From positions 5,723,501 to 5,787,500 of the forward strand of contig NC_009485.1 in the NCBI RefSeq assembly GCF_000015165.1: a stretch of DNA of 64,000 nt, read 5' to 3'. Every line of letters starts with the position of its first letter. Within the stretch, counting starts at the first letter, position 1. The stretch is from Bradyrhizobium sp. BTAi1 (lineage in GTDB: Bacteria; Pseudomonadota; Alphaproteobacteria; Rhizobiales; Xanthobacteraceae). The notes beneath the pieces are model-generated. The model ran no database searches. It was given only the letters and a program-made list of their open reading frames with translations, and was not told the origin of the DNA. A program made the position numbers and the translations under genes. Shown piece after piece: positions 1-8,268 of this stretch.

Positions 1-69
1 CAACGCAATGCCGGCGCGCATGCGCGCGCGGACCTGCGACCGCAATCCGATGGGAGTCATGCGCGCCAT
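1..69 (-). CDS. Possible 5' end of a minus-strand gene running off the left edge
   Basis: An open minus-strand frame starts at an ATG at 67-69, with a second in-frame ATG at 58-60, and stays open to base 1. It gives 23 residues beginning MARMTPIGLR, rich in Arg. A GGAAG lies about 9 bases ahead of the ATG. A perfect TTAA-N7-TTAA box lies 80-94 bases further upstream, which fits a promoter-proximal start codon. Too little protein is present to name it; the following motE, DUF6468, fliM and fliL genes make a flagellar product plausible. The start and the gene itself are uncertain. Confidence 0.35.
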   Translation of the reverse strand, partial: MARMTPIGLRSQVRARMRAGIAL

Positions 70-148
70 GGTCACAAGCTTCCAGTTCGTCATCCGTAAC
101 GCGACGGATACGCCTGCCCCGCCACGCCGGAAGTCTAGGAGCCGGCGT

Positions 149-163
149 TTAAGGGCGCATTAA
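149..163. promoter_or_regulatory. CtrA-like box TTAA-N7-TTAA
   Basis: TTAA at 149-152 and TTAA at 160-163 are separated by exactly seven bases, the consensus spacing of the alphaproteobacterial cell-cycle regulator CtrA. It lies between the end of motE and the putative start of the minus-strand gene at 69. Binding is inferred from the motif only. Confidence 0.5.
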
Positions 164-172
164 ACATGCGGT

Positions 173-943
173 TCAATTGGTCCTGACCGGCACGATCTTG
201 CCTTCGATCTTCGGCAGTTCGGCGCTGGTGTCGGGCTTGTCCGCGCCCGCCCGGCGCGCCAGCTCCACCGTGAGCCGCTCGGCCGCCTCCGGCGTCATCA
301 GGCCGAGAATGTCGGACATCTTGCGCGGGGCGATCTGGGACGCGATCTCGATCAGCACCGACATGTCGAGCCTGTCAAACACCTTGGCGGCGTCTTTCGG
401 CTTCATGCCCTCATACATCGTGACGATGCTCTTGAAGCGGGCGTTGTCGGCCTCCGTCTTCGCCGCCTGCGCACCGGAAATCCGGCTCTCGATCGCCTTC
501 ATCTCCTCGGTCTTGGACTGGATGCGCTGCTCGGCGGCGCGCAACAGGCTCTCGCGGATGTCGATCTCGCGGGCGCGCGCGTCGAGCTCCTGGCGGCGCG
601 ACTGCAGCCGCTCGAGGATCGCCTTCTCTGCCGGCGACACCTGCTGCTGATTTTCTTCCGGCTTGATGACGACGCCGTCCGGCTTGGTCGCCGGGGCGGC
701 CGGCTTCGGCGCCTCTTCCTTCTTCTCCTTCGGCTCGCCATGGGTCGAGCCGGTGACGAGGTCATTGTCCTCGCGGCCCGGATAGCCCAGGTTTTCCTGC
801 GCCCAGGACCGCTTGGTCGCCTGCGGATTGTACTCGAAGACGTAGCCGCCATCGATCACGAGGCCGGCCACCTTCAGGACCGCGAGGCAGGCCACCGCAA
901 TCAGGACGACGGGAATGACTCGGATGTTACGAAACGCATTCAT
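173..943 (-). CDS. motE: MotE-like flagellar motor protein (MotC chaperone family)
   Basis: A 256-residue protein with one N-terminal membrane or signal segment (about residues 9-31), a charged Pro/Lys linker (about 70-95), a coiled coil (about 105-165) and a C-terminal MgtE-N-like domain (about 170-225, with MKPKDAAKVFDRLDMSVL and QIAPRKMSDILGLM). This architecture matches MotE of rhizobia, a periplasmic chaperone and stabiliser of MotC in the flagellar motor. Its ATG overlaps the stop of the upstream DUF6468 gene by four bases (ATGA), so the two are translationally coupled. It is the last gene of the minus-strand run fliL-fliM-DUF6468-motE. The family assignment is firm; the exact role in this genus is inferred. 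Confidence 0.85.
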   Translation of the reverse strand: MNAFRNIRVIPVVLIAVACLAVLKVAGLVIDGGYVFEYNPQATKRSWAQENLGYPGREDNDLVTGSTHGEPKEKKEEAPKPAAPATKPDGVVIKPEENQQQVSPAEKAILERLQSRRQELDARAREIDIRESLLRAAEQRIQSKTEEMKAIESRISGAQAAKTEADNARFKSIVTMYEGMKPKDAAKVFDRLDMSVLIEIASQIAPRKMSDILGLMTPEAAERLTVELARRAGADKPDTSAELPKIEGKIVPVRTN

Positions 944-1419
944 GCAGCGAGGCCACCGGTCCTTCGACGTTCAGAGAATGCCTGAGCCGCTGCGGCGACC
1001 GCCTTGGCGCTGGAGACGCGGACCGGCTCGGCAGTGATCGCCGGCACCGGCGCGGGCGCAGGCTCCGACGCGGCTTCAGGCGCGGTGATCGGCCGCGCGG
1101 CGCTGGCGATGCGCGACAGCCGGCGCACGACGCCGTCGCTCTCGGCCAGTTGCTTGCGCAGTTGATCCGACATCTGCGTCGCGGCCGCGAGCTGGTTGCC
1201 GAGATTCTCGTTGACGTCGCGTACCGCAAGCTTGAGGCCGCCGATCGCCCGCTCGGCGATCTCGGTCGCGGTGATCAGCTCGGCGATGACCGCCTTGAGC
1301 GAATGTTCGTCGGCCTTCAGCCGCTTGAGTCTGGAGTTCAGCAGCATGCAATAGCCGATGGTCAGCACCAGAAGGACCGCCACCAGGCTTTCGATGATCA
1401 ATCCGAGCGAGTGGTTCAT
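940..1419 (-). CDS. DUF6468 flagellar-operon membrane protein
   Basis: A 159-residue protein with one N-terminal transmembrane helix (about 5-27), then a helical, probably coiled-coil segment (about 30-105) and an Ala/Pro-rich tail ending in RRRTGGLAA. This is the pattern of DUF6468, a family I know from alphaproteobacterial flagellar loci beside fliM and motE; its biochemical role is not established. The start overlaps the fliM stop by four bases and its own stop overlaps the motE start, so fliM, this gene and motE form one coupled unit. A periplasmic or inner-membrane role in motor assembly is an inference from position. Confidence 0.8.
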   Translation of the reverse strand: MNHSLGLIIESLVAVLLVLTIGYCMLLNSRLKRLKADEHSLKAVIAELITATEIAERAIGGLKLAVRDVNENLGNQLAAATQMSDQLRKQLAESDGVVRRLSRIASAARPITAPEAASEPAPAPVPAITAEPVRVSSAKAVAAAAQAFSERRRTGGLAA

Positions 1420-2618
1420 TGGGCCTCCATCAATTTGTTCTGGCCTTCGGCGCCTTCAAACATTGCGAGTGTAGTATTGGGCTTGCGCAAATTCTTGGTG
1501 ACACGGATCGCGACGCGGTCGCCGACCCGGCCCATGCGTCCCTCCGTCAGCATCGTGCTGCCGCAACGGACCGCGACCAGCGCATCCGGGCGGATGTCGA
1601 GCGGCAGGGTGTCGCCGACCTTGAGCCGCATCAATTGCTTCAGGGGCACGTCGGCCTCGTAGAGCACCGCGTCGACGGCGACCTCGGCCTGGGCAATCTC
1701 GGTGGCGAAATGGCCTTCCCAGACCGGGTCGCGGCCGAACTTCTCGCCCATGAACATCTGCAACAGCACCGGCCGGATCGGCTCGATCGTCGCATAGGGC
1801 AGCAGGAGTTCGATATTGCCGCCGCGATCCTCCATGTCGATCCGCAGCTTCACCAGGATCGCGGCATTGGCGGGCCGGCTGATCGCGGCGAAACGCGGAT
1901 TGGTCTCCAGACGGTCGATCGTGAAGCGCACCGGCGACAGCGGCCGGAACGCCTGCTCGGCGTCGCTCAGCACCACCTCGATCAGGCGCTTGACCAGATT
2001 GGTCTCGATCGTGGTGTAGGGCCGGCCCTCGACGCGCAGCTGGGTATTGCCGCGGCGGCCGCCCAGCAGCACGTCGATGATCGAATAGATCAGGGTCGAG
2101 TCGACGGTCGCGAGCCCGAAATTCTCCCACTCCTCCGCCTTGAACACCGACAGCACGGCCGGCAGCGGGATCGAGTTCATGTAGTCGCCGAAGCGCACCG
2201 AGGTGATGCGGTCGAGCGAGACCTCGACGTTGTCGGAGGTGAAGTTGCGCAAGGACGTCGTCATCAGCCGCACCAGGCGGTCGAAGACGATTTCGAGCAT
2301 CGGCAGACGCTCGTAGGAGACCATCGCCGAATCGATGATCGCCCGAATGCCGGAATGGTCGTCGAGATTGACCTCGCCTGCGGTGAAGCCGAGGAGGTTG
2401 TCGATCTCCTCCTGCGACAGCACCCGCTCGCCGCCGTTCTTGGTGGCGCCGAAATCGCGGCTGCCGTCCTCGACCATCGCGGCCCATTGCAGGGCCATCG
2501 ATTCGGTGAGCTCGTTAGCTGCTGCGGCTTCCGCGGCCTCTGCGGGATCCTCCGAATCGAGCGAGGCTTCCCATTGCGCGGCTATCGCATCTTGGTCGAC
2601 TGGATCGTTGCCTGCCAT
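1416..2618 (-). CDS. fliM: Flagellar motor switch protein FliM
   Basis: A 400-residue C-ring protein of the rotor that receives the chemotaxis signal. The CheY-P-binding motif LSQEEIDNLLGF is at residues 67-78, unusually far in because of a 66-residue N-terminal extension that carries DQDAIAAQWEASL. The FliM middle domain follows (about 100-290, including GGRRGNTQLRVEGRPYT), then the C-terminal SpoA domain (about 310-385, including LKVGDTLPLDIRPDALVAVRCG). The start is 19 bases downstream of the fliL stop, and the stop overlaps the next gene. The extension with an aspartate-rich motif seems common in alphaproteobacterial FliM, from memory. Confidence 0.95.
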   Translation of the reverse strand: MAGNDPVDQDAIAAQWEASLDSEDPAEAAEAAAANELTESMALQWAAMVEDGSRDFGATKNGGERVLSQEEIDNLLGFTAGEVNLDDHSGIRAIIDSAMVSYERLPMLEIVFDRLVRLMTTSLRNFTSDNVEVSLDRITSVRFGDYMNSIPLPAVLSVFKAEEWENFGLATVDSTLIYSIIDVLLGGRRGNTQLRVEGRPYTTIETNLVKRLIEVVLSDAEQAFRPLSPVRFTIDRLETNPRFAAISRPANAAILVKLRIDMEDRGGNIELLLPYATIEPIRPVLLQMFMGEKFGRDPVWEGHFATEIAQAEVAVDAVLYEADVPLKQLMRLKVGDTLPLDIRPDALVAVRCGSTMLTEGRMGRVGDRVAIRVTKNLRKPNTTLAMFEGAEGQNKLMEAQ

Positions 2619-2637
2619 GATCTTGCGCTTCCGTGCC

Positions 2638-3132
2638 TTACTGGACCACGATTTCCTTGAACAACACCGCGTTGACCTGGTTGGGCGCCAGCGCGACGTT
2701 GACCCGCTTGGTGAGCTCCTCCTTCAGCCGGAACAGGCCCGCCGAGCCATTGAGATCGCTCGGGCGGAGTTCGCGCAGATAGGTCTGGAAGATGTCGGTG
2801 ACGCGCGGCAGCGTCGGCTTGATATGCTCGACCTGCTTCTCCTCCTTCACCTCGAGCACGATCTTCACTTTTAGATATTGGACGCGGTCGCCGGGATTAC
2901 CGACGAGGTTGACCAAGAGATCCGGCACTTCGACGAAGGCCGGCGGCTTCGGCGCCGGCGCCGCCTCGGCGTGATGCTCGTCGTTCTTGTGGCTGAAGAA
3001 GAAGAAATACGCAGCGCCGCCGATGCCGAGCAGCGCCAGGACACCGACGATCATGATGATCAGCTTGAGCTTGCTCTTCGGCGCGCCGGCTTGTTCTTCG
3101 CCTTCGCCTGCTCCGCCTTCATTCTCAGCCAT
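2638..3132 (-). CDS. fliL: Flagellar basal body-associated protein FliL
   Basis: FliL is a single-pass inner-membrane protein around the stator units. I take the ATG at 3130-3132 (MAENEGGAGE) rather than an upstream in-frame TTG, giving 164 residues. A short acidic cytoplasmic tail is followed by a transmembrane helix (about 23-45, LKLIIMIVGVLALLGIGG), a linker with HKNDEHHAEAAP, then the periplasmic FliL domain ending NQVNAVLFKEIVVQ. It heads the minus-strand fliL-fliM-DUF6468-motE run and diverges from flgF. Confidence 0.92.
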   Translation of the reverse strand: MAENEGGAGEGEEQAGAPKSKLKLIIMIVGVLALLGIGGAAYFFFFSHKNDEHHAEAAPAPKPPAFVEVPDLLVNLVGNPGDRVQYLKVKIVLEVKEEKQVEHIKPTLPRVTDIFQTYLRELRPSDLNGSAGLFRLKEELTKRVNVALAPNQVNAVLFKEIVVQ

Positions 3133-3519
3133 GGCCTTCGGGATCCCCAAGGAAAATCACGGGAAGTCGAACCGATGCCGCCAGAAAGCACAATGACGCG
3201 AAACCAACGCTCCCAGCGCATCTGCGCTTCGTTGAGGGAACGCTACGGTAACAATGGTTAACGGAAGCTTTCTTTTGTTGAGGCGGTGGGAAAATCTTGC
3301 CGGGCAATTATGGTTGATAAGCCGTTATTGCCGGGTGTTTCGGGCGCGGCGAGAAATTCAAACCATTGAAATTACTAGACTTTTAGAGTTGGCACGACAT
3401 TCGCTGTACTCCTCTCGAACCCGCCGGCTTGGGAGAGCTGAACGGTTCAGGAAGACCCGCTGGACGCCGCCTTGGGAGAGGCACCGAAAGCGGTATTCGT
3501 TAAAAGGGGAGATCGACCG
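3133..3519. other. Divergent fliL/flgF intergenic region
   Basis: About 390 bases with no convincing gene. It holds a sigma-54-like site for flgF (3390-3405). A GTTAAC with adjoining TTAACCAT on the minus strand (around 3254-3262) could be a half-site for CtrA toward fliL. AT content is higher than in the flanking genes, as expected for a promoter region. Confidence 0.6.
3390..3405 (+). promoter_or_regulatory. Sigma-54-like promoter of flgF operon
   Basis: TGGCACG at 3390-3396, four bases, then TCGCT at 3401-3405. The consensus is TGGCACG-N4-TTGCW, so there is one mismatch in the -12 element. It sits about 115 bases upstream of the flgF start and reads toward it. The same TCGC variant occurs ahead of flgI. 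Confidence 0.65.
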
Positions 3520-4284
3520 GTGGAGAATGCGCTTCTCATCGGATTGTCGCGGCAGATGGTGCTGGAGCGACAACTCGACGTCGTTGCCAACAACGTCGCC
3601 AACGTGAACACCAACGGCTTCAAGGCCGATCAGCAGCTCTTCGAGGAGTATCTCTCCTCCAAGGCTCACGAGGACAATTTTCCGGGCGCGAGCCGCAAGG
3701 TGTCCTATGTCCAGGACCGCGGCACCTATCGCGACTTTTCGCAGGGCTCGGCCCAGCACACCGGCAACGCGCTCGACGTCGCCATTTCGGGCAACGGCTT
3801 CCTGACGGTGCAGACCGCCGCCGGCGAGCGCTACACCCGCGACGGCAATCTGCACATGAACAATCTCGGCCAGCTCGTCACCGCCGCGGGCGATCTCGTG
3901 CTCGGCACCGGCGGCCCGATCGTGCTGCAGCCGACCGACCACGACATCAACATTTCCCCCGACGGCACCGTCACGGTGGTCGAGGGCGTCAACCGCACCG
4001 ATTCGATCCGCGGCAAGCTGAAGCTCGTCAGCTTCGCCGACCCGCAACAGGCGCAGAAGCAAGGCAACAACCTTTATTCCGCCGCCGGCGGCGTGACGCC
4101 GCAGCCGGATACGAAGTCGACCGTCCAGCAGGGCTACATCGAAAAGTCGAACGTGAGCGCGGTCGGCGAGATGAGCAGGATGGTCGAAGTGATGCGCAGC
4201 TACACCCAGGTCGCCAACATGCTGCAGGTCCAGAGCGACATGCGCAAGAATGCGATCGAGAAACTCGCCGACGTTCCGGCCTGA
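3520..4284 (+). CDS. flgF: Flagellar basal-body rod protein FlgF
   Basis: A proximal rod protein of the flagellar basal body, 254 residues. The start is set at GTG 3520 because AGGGGAGA lies just ahead of it and the protein then opens VENALLIGLSRQMVLERQLD, as FlgF and FlgG proteins do; a TTG 48 bases upstream would add an unlikely tail. The N-terminal rod motif LDVVANNVANVNTNGFKAD and the C-terminal motif NVSAVGEMSRMVEVMRSYTQ are intact. It is first of flgF-flgG-flgA-flgH, with short gaps of 5-27 bases. Confidence 0.93.
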   Translation: MENALLIGLSRQMVLERQLDVVANNVANVNTNGFKADQQLFEEYLSSKAHEDNFPGASRKVSYVQDRGTYRDFSQGSAQHTGNALDVAISGNGFLTVQTAAGERYTRDGNLHMNNLGQLVTAAGDLVLGTGGPIVLQPTDHDINISPDGTVTVVEGVNRTDSIRGKLKLVSFADPQQAQKQGNNLYSAAGGVTPQPDTKSTVQQGYIEKSNVSAVGEMSRMVEVMRSYTQVANMLQVQSDMRKNAIEKLADVPA

Positions 4285-4311
4285 CCGCGACAGATTTGAA
4301 GGAGACGTGAC

Positions 4312-5100
4312 ATGCAGGCGCTTCACACCGCGGCAACCGGAATGGCGGCACAGGAACTCAATGTTCAGGTGATCTCCAACAACATCGCCAACCTCCGCAC
4401 CACCGGCTTCAAGAAGCAGACGGCGGCGTTCCAGGACCTGATCTACGACCATGTGCGCCGCGTCGGCGCGCAGTCCTCCGACCAGGGCACGATCCTGCCC
4501 GTCGGCATCGACATCGGCGGCGGCGTCAAGACCGTCGGCACGCCGCGCTCGATGACGCAAGGCACGCTGTCGCAGACCGGCAACAGCCTCGACCTCGCGA
4601 TCTCAGGCGAAGGCTTCTTCAAGATCCTGATGCCCGACGGCACCTTCCAATACACCCGCGACGGCACGTTCCAGATGGACAATCAGGGCCGCATCGTCAC
4701 GGCCCAGGGCAACCCGGTGCAGCCGACGATCAGCATCCCGCAGAACGCGTCGGGCATCACGGTCAATGCGCAGGGTCAGGTGTCGGTGACGCTGCCGGGG
4801 TCGACGACCTCGAACATCGTCGGCCAGCTCCAGCTGACGCGCTTCATCAACAAGGCCGGCCTGCAGCCGGTCGGCAACAACCAGTTCACCGACACGCCGT
4901 CCTCCGGCGCGCCGCAGGACGGCGTCGCCAACCAGGATGGTCTCGGCAGCATCACCCAGGGCAGCCTCGAACAGGCCAATGTCGACGTCGTGAGCGAAAT
5001 GAGCGAGCTGATCGCCGCCCAGCGCGCCTACGAGATGAACGCCAAGGTCATCTCCGCCGCCGACCAGATGATGCAGTCCACCACCGCGCTGTTCCGCTGA
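4312..5100 (+). CDS. flgG: Flagellar distal rod protein FlgG
   Basis: A distal rod protein of 262 residues, the family's usual length. It has the N-terminal motif ELNVQVISNNIANLRTTGFKK, a central DLAISGEGFFKI, and the C-terminal SLEQANVDVVSEMSELIAAQ with NAKVISAADQMMQST. The start has a good ribosome site (GGAGACGTGAC). It lies 27 bases after flgF in the same operon. The assignment is unambiguous. Confidence 0.96.
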   Translation: MQALHTAATGMAAQELNVQVISNNIANLRTTGFKKQTAAFQDLIYDHVRRVGAQSSDQGTILPVGIDIGGGVKTVGTPRSMTQGTLSQTGNSLDLAISGEGFFKILMPDGTFQYTRDGTFQMDNQGRIVTAQGNPVQPTISIPQNASGITVNAQGQVSVTLPGSTTSNIVGQLQLTRFINKAGLQPVGNNQFTDTPSSGAPQDGVANQDGLGSITQGSLEQANVDVVSEMSELIAAQRAYEMNAKVISAADQMMQSTTALFR

Positions 5101-5119
5101 GGCCTGAAGGGAGATCGCC

Positions 5120-6187
5120 ATGATGACCCGAACCGCCCACTCGCTCGTCCTCGCCGCAGCCCTGCTCGCCTCGACTGCGATGTCGGCGCTCGCCGGCGAT
5201 GCCGACACGCAGATCAAGGCTCCCGTCCTGCGCGCCACCGTCAACGTCACCGGCGATATTGTCCGCGTCGGCGATCTGATCGAGAATGCCGGGGCAGCGG
5301 CCAACATCGCCGTCTATCGCGCCCCGGATCTCGGCACCACCGGCCTGCTGCCGACGGCCCAGGTCATCGCAGCCTTGCGCAATCACCAGGTCATCGGCGT
5401 CGATGTCCGCGACATCAAGGAGGTCGCGGTCAGCCGTCTGGCCCGTGCGATCGATGCCAAGGAGGTCAGCGCCGCCGTGGCCCAGGCGCTCGAGCACCGC
5501 AACGGACTGGGCGACGCGGCCAGCCTCAGCGTCAGCTTCGACCAGCCGGTGCAGGACCTGAAATTCGATGCCTCGGCCAGCGGCACGCTGGCGCCGACGA
5601 GCGTGCGCTTCGATCCGCGCAGCGGCCGGTTCGACGTCAATTTCGAGCTCGGCAATGGCAACGGCGCGACCCCGATCAAGCTGCGCTACACCGGCGTCGC
5701 GGTCGAGACGGTCGAGACGGTCGTGCTGATCCGCAATGTCGATCGCAACGAGATGATCCGCTCCTCCGACCTGCAGATCGAGCGGCGGCCCCGCGCCGAG
5801 CTCGCCGGCGGCGAGCCCGCCTCGCGCGAGCTCGCGGTCGGCATGCAGATGCGCCGGGCGGTCCGCGCCGGCCAGGCGCTGAAGACGACCGACCTCGCCA
5901 AGCCCGACCTGGTGCAGCGCGACCAGACCGTCACCCTGATCTACCAGACCGCCGGCATCTACCTCACCACCCGCGGCAAGGCGCTGGAAGCCGGCACCGA
6001 TGGCGACGTCGTCAGCGTTCTCAATCTGCAGTCCAAGCGCACGGTGACCGGCCGCGTCACCGGCCGCGGCCAGGTCTCGGTCGACATCGCCGTCGCGAAG
6101 CCCGCGCAGACGTCGGAAGCCGTGATGCCGGCGCCCGTCGCCGTCGCCAGCCGCCTTCCAGCCTCCGCCACCCCGAAAGCCGAGTAA
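5120..6187 (+). CDS. flgA: Flagellar P-ring addition protein FlgA
   Basis: FlgA is a periplasmic chaperone for P-ring (FlgI) assembly. The protein has 355 residues: an N-terminal signal peptide (about 1-25, hydrophobic LVLAAALLASTAMSALA), an N-terminal domain with NVTGDIVRVGDLIENAG, and a SAF-type C-terminal region (about 205-335, with VVLIRNVDRNEMIRSSDLQ and VSVLNLQSKRTVTGRVTGRG). It is longer than enterobacterial FlgA, like other alphaproteobacterial members. It is 19 bases from flgG and 5 bases from flgH. Confidence 0.93.
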   Translation: MMTRTAHSLVLAAALLASTAMSALAGDADTQIKAPVLRATVNVTGDIVRVGDLIENAGAAANIAVYRAPDLGTTGLLPTAQVIAALRNHQVIGVDVRDIKEVAVSRLARAIDAKEVSAAVAQALEHRNGLGDAASLSVSFDQPVQDLKFDASASGTLAPTSVRFDPRSGRFDVNFELGNGNGATPIKLRYTGVAVETVETVVLIRNVDRNEMIRSSDLQIERRPRAELAGGEPASRELAVGMQMRRAVRAGQALKTTDLAKPDLVQRDQTVTLIYQTAGIYLTTRGKALEAGTDGDVVSVLNLQSKRTVTGRVTGRGQVSVDIAVAKPAQTSEAVMPAPVAVASRLPASATPKAE

Positions 6188-6192
6188 CTTCC

Positions 6193-6972
6193 ATGTCCAT
6201 GTTCAAGCTTGTTGCGCACAACTCTTCCGGCTTGCGGCGGGTCGCGCTGGTCTCGGTGTCCTTCGCAGTGCTGAGCTTCGCCGGCGGCTGCTCCTCGATC
6301 GACCGCATCTCGCAGATCGGCGAGCGGCCGAAGCTGACCGAGATCGACAATCCGACGACACAGCCGGGCTACAAGCCGGTGCAGATGCCGATGCCGAAGC
6401 CGGAGGTGGTGTCCTACGCGCCGAACTCGCTGTGGCGCAACGGCTCGCGGGCCTTCTTCAAGGACCAGCGCGCCCGCCAGGTCGGCGACCTCCTGACGGT
6501 CACGGTGAGCATCTCCGACAAGGCCAACATCGCCAACGAAACGCAGCGCAGCCGCACCAACAAAGAAGACTCGGGGATCACCGATTTCGTCGGCTCGAAG
6601 ACGCTCGGCGCCACCGGCAAGAACATTCTGCCCGGCCGCATCCTGACCGCCGACGGCACCTCGTCCTCCGACGGCAAGGGCACCATCCAGCGCTCGGAAT
6701 CGCTGACCACCAGCGTCGCCGCAGTCGTGACCCAGGTGCTGCCGAACGGCAATCTGGTCGTCGAAGGCAAGCAGGAGATCCGGGTCAATTACGAGATCCG
6801 CGAGCTGATCGTGGCCGGCATCGTGCGCCCGGAAGACATCCAGAGCGACAACACGATCGACTCCACCAAGATTGCCCAGGCGCGCATCTCCTATGGCGGC
6901 CGCGGCCAGATAACGGACGTGCAGCAGCCGCGCTACGGCCAGCAGGTGATGGACATCCTGCTGCCGTTCTGA
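6193..6972 (+). CDS. flgH: Flagellar L-ring lipoprotein FlgH
   Basis: FlgH forms the outer-membrane L ring. The protein has 259 residues with a lipoprotein signal: a hydrophobic stretch then LSFAGGC, with the lipid-accepting Cys near residue 33. The conserved core includes SLWRNGSRAFFKDQRARQVG, ILTADGTSSSDGKG and LPNGNLVVEGKQEIRVNYE, and the protein ends YGQQVMDILLPF. It is the last gene of flgF-G-A-H. Two ATGs sit at the start (residues 1 and 3); either could be used. Confidence 0.95.
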   Translation: MSMFKLVAHNSSGLRRVALVSVSFAVLSFAGGCSSIDRISQIGERPKLTEIDNPTTQPGYKPVQMPMPKPEVVSYAPNSLWRNGSRAFFKDQRARQVGDLLTVTVSISDKANIANETQRSRTNKEDSGITDFVGSKTLGATGKNILPGRILTADGTSSSDGKGTIQRSESLTTSVAAVVTQVLPNGNLVVEGKQEIRVNYEIRELIVAGIVRPEDIQSDNTIDSTKIAQARISYGGRGQITDVQQPRYGQQVMDILLPF

Positions 6973-7325
6973 GGCAGAGATCATGAGCGGACGACCGGGC
7001 GGATGCACCACGCCCGGTCGCATGAAGACACCGCCGAGCTGATCCGATCCGCGGTCGGTCGCCGGGACAACAACGAAGGACCCGCATGAAAATCCCTCCC
7101 CCTGCGGGAGGGTCAGGCAAGGAACGGCCGAGCGCGACACGGATCATCTCCCGCAGCCGCCGCCCTTCTCCTGAGCACGAGCTCCCACATTGTCCAACGC
7201 GAACCTAGGCGCAGCGGGCAATGTATACGCGGCCTCCGGTAGCTCCCCTGCCGGAGGCCGTGTTCGTTTGCGCGCATCACTGATCGAAGGCGCTGCCGAG
7301 CGGACGCCGGCTTGCGACGTCCCCT
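6973..7325. other. Intergenic region after flgH with two hairpins
   Basis: Convergent gap between flgH and the minus-strand hydratase gene; no gene seen. It holds two perfect 10-bp inverted repeats. One is at 6992-7001/7011-7020 (CGACCGGGCG arms). The other is at 7230-7239/7251-7260 (CGGCCTCCGG arms). Neither is followed by a clear T run, so termination is possible but not shown. Confidence 0.5.
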
Positions 7326-8117
7326 TCACACGAAGGCGGCCTCGACCACACCGAGCCCGTCCAGCTCCATGCGCACCCGGTCGCCAGCCTTCAGCCAGAC
7401 CGTCTTCACCAGGCTCCCGGTCAGCACCAGTTCGCCGGCCTTCAGCCCCTGCCCGGTCGCGGCAAGATGGTTGGCGAGCCAAGCGAGCGCATGGAAGGGA
7501 TGGCCCAGCACATCCGCTCCGGTGCCCTCGCCCGCCACTTCATCATTGATCATGGCGCGTCCCCTCACGGTGAGCAGATCCGGCAGAGCGGAGTGTGCAA
7601 CCGCGGCGCCGAGCACGCAGCCGGCGGCGAAGAAATCATCCGCGATCAGGGTCGGTGCCCCCAACGTTTCCCATCTGACGTAGCGATCGTCCACGACCTC
7701 GATGGCCGGGTGACAGGCGCCGACGGCGGCCGCAACGCGCTCCGCCGTGAACGGCGCCGCCTCGGGCGGCAGGTTCCGCGCGAGCCGCGTCGCGATCTCG
7801 CATTCGACACCGACCCGGACGTAGCCGGTCGTCGGCAGGCTCACGCCGCTGCTATGGACCCCGGTGGCAAACACGCCGCCGGCACATGGGTGCGGGATCT
7901 GCAGATAGTCCTGCATCACCTTGCTGGTGCAGCCGATCTTGTAACCGACGCGGGCGCCCTGGCGGACCGCAACCTGCTCATGCAAAGCGCGCTGCACGGC
8001 ATAGCCTGCGGCTTCATCTTCAGGCTGAAGCTCAGGCGGCAAGGCTCCGAGCGGTGTCAATGCGGCCCTGGCGCGGGCGATCATTGCAGCTGCGGCAGCC
8101 GCGGCATCAGCTTCCAT
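7326..8117 (-). CDS. 2-keto-4-pentenoate hydratase-like protein (FAH superfamily)
   Basis: A 263-residue member of the hydratase/decarboxylase branch of the fumarylacetoacetate hydrolase superfamily. It carries VGYKIGCTSKVMQ (about 57-69), the metal-binding VECEIA (about 103-108), AIEVVDDRY, and LTGSLVKTVWLKAGDRV near the C-terminus. Such enzymes hydrate 2-oxo-pent-4-enoate in meta-cleavage pathways, but no other aromatic-degradation gene is adjacent, so the substrate is open. It stands as a single gene 150 bases from the next minus-strand gene. Confidence 0.82.
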   Translation of the reverse strand: MEADAAAAAAAMIARARAALTPLGALPPELQPEDEAAGYAVQRALHEQVAVRQGARVGYKIGCTSKVMQDYLQIPHPCAGGVFATGVHSSGVSLPTTGYVRVGVECEIATRLARNLPPEAAPFTAERVAAAVGACHPAIEVVDDRYVRWETLGAPTLIADDFFAAGCVLGAAVAHSALPDLLTVRGRAMINDEVAGEGTGADVLGHPFHALAWLANHLAATGQGLKAGELVLTGSLVKTVWLKAGDRVRMELDGLGVVEAAFV

Positions 8118-8268
8118 GGACGTTCAACTCCGCTTGCCGACAGCTCCAACCGGCGCTGCAGGATTTATGGTGAAGAGATTGTTTATAAACGAGATTTCGA
8201 ATCCCGTCTCAGCTTCATCTGCAGCCTGAAGACGCAGCCCGACGGCGCAACCGGCGTCGCAACGCAGG

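Noticed and set aside
3247..3262. Possible full CtrA box ahead of fliL
   Set aside because: The half-sites are spaced by six or five bases and one is imperfect; kept only as a possible half-site.
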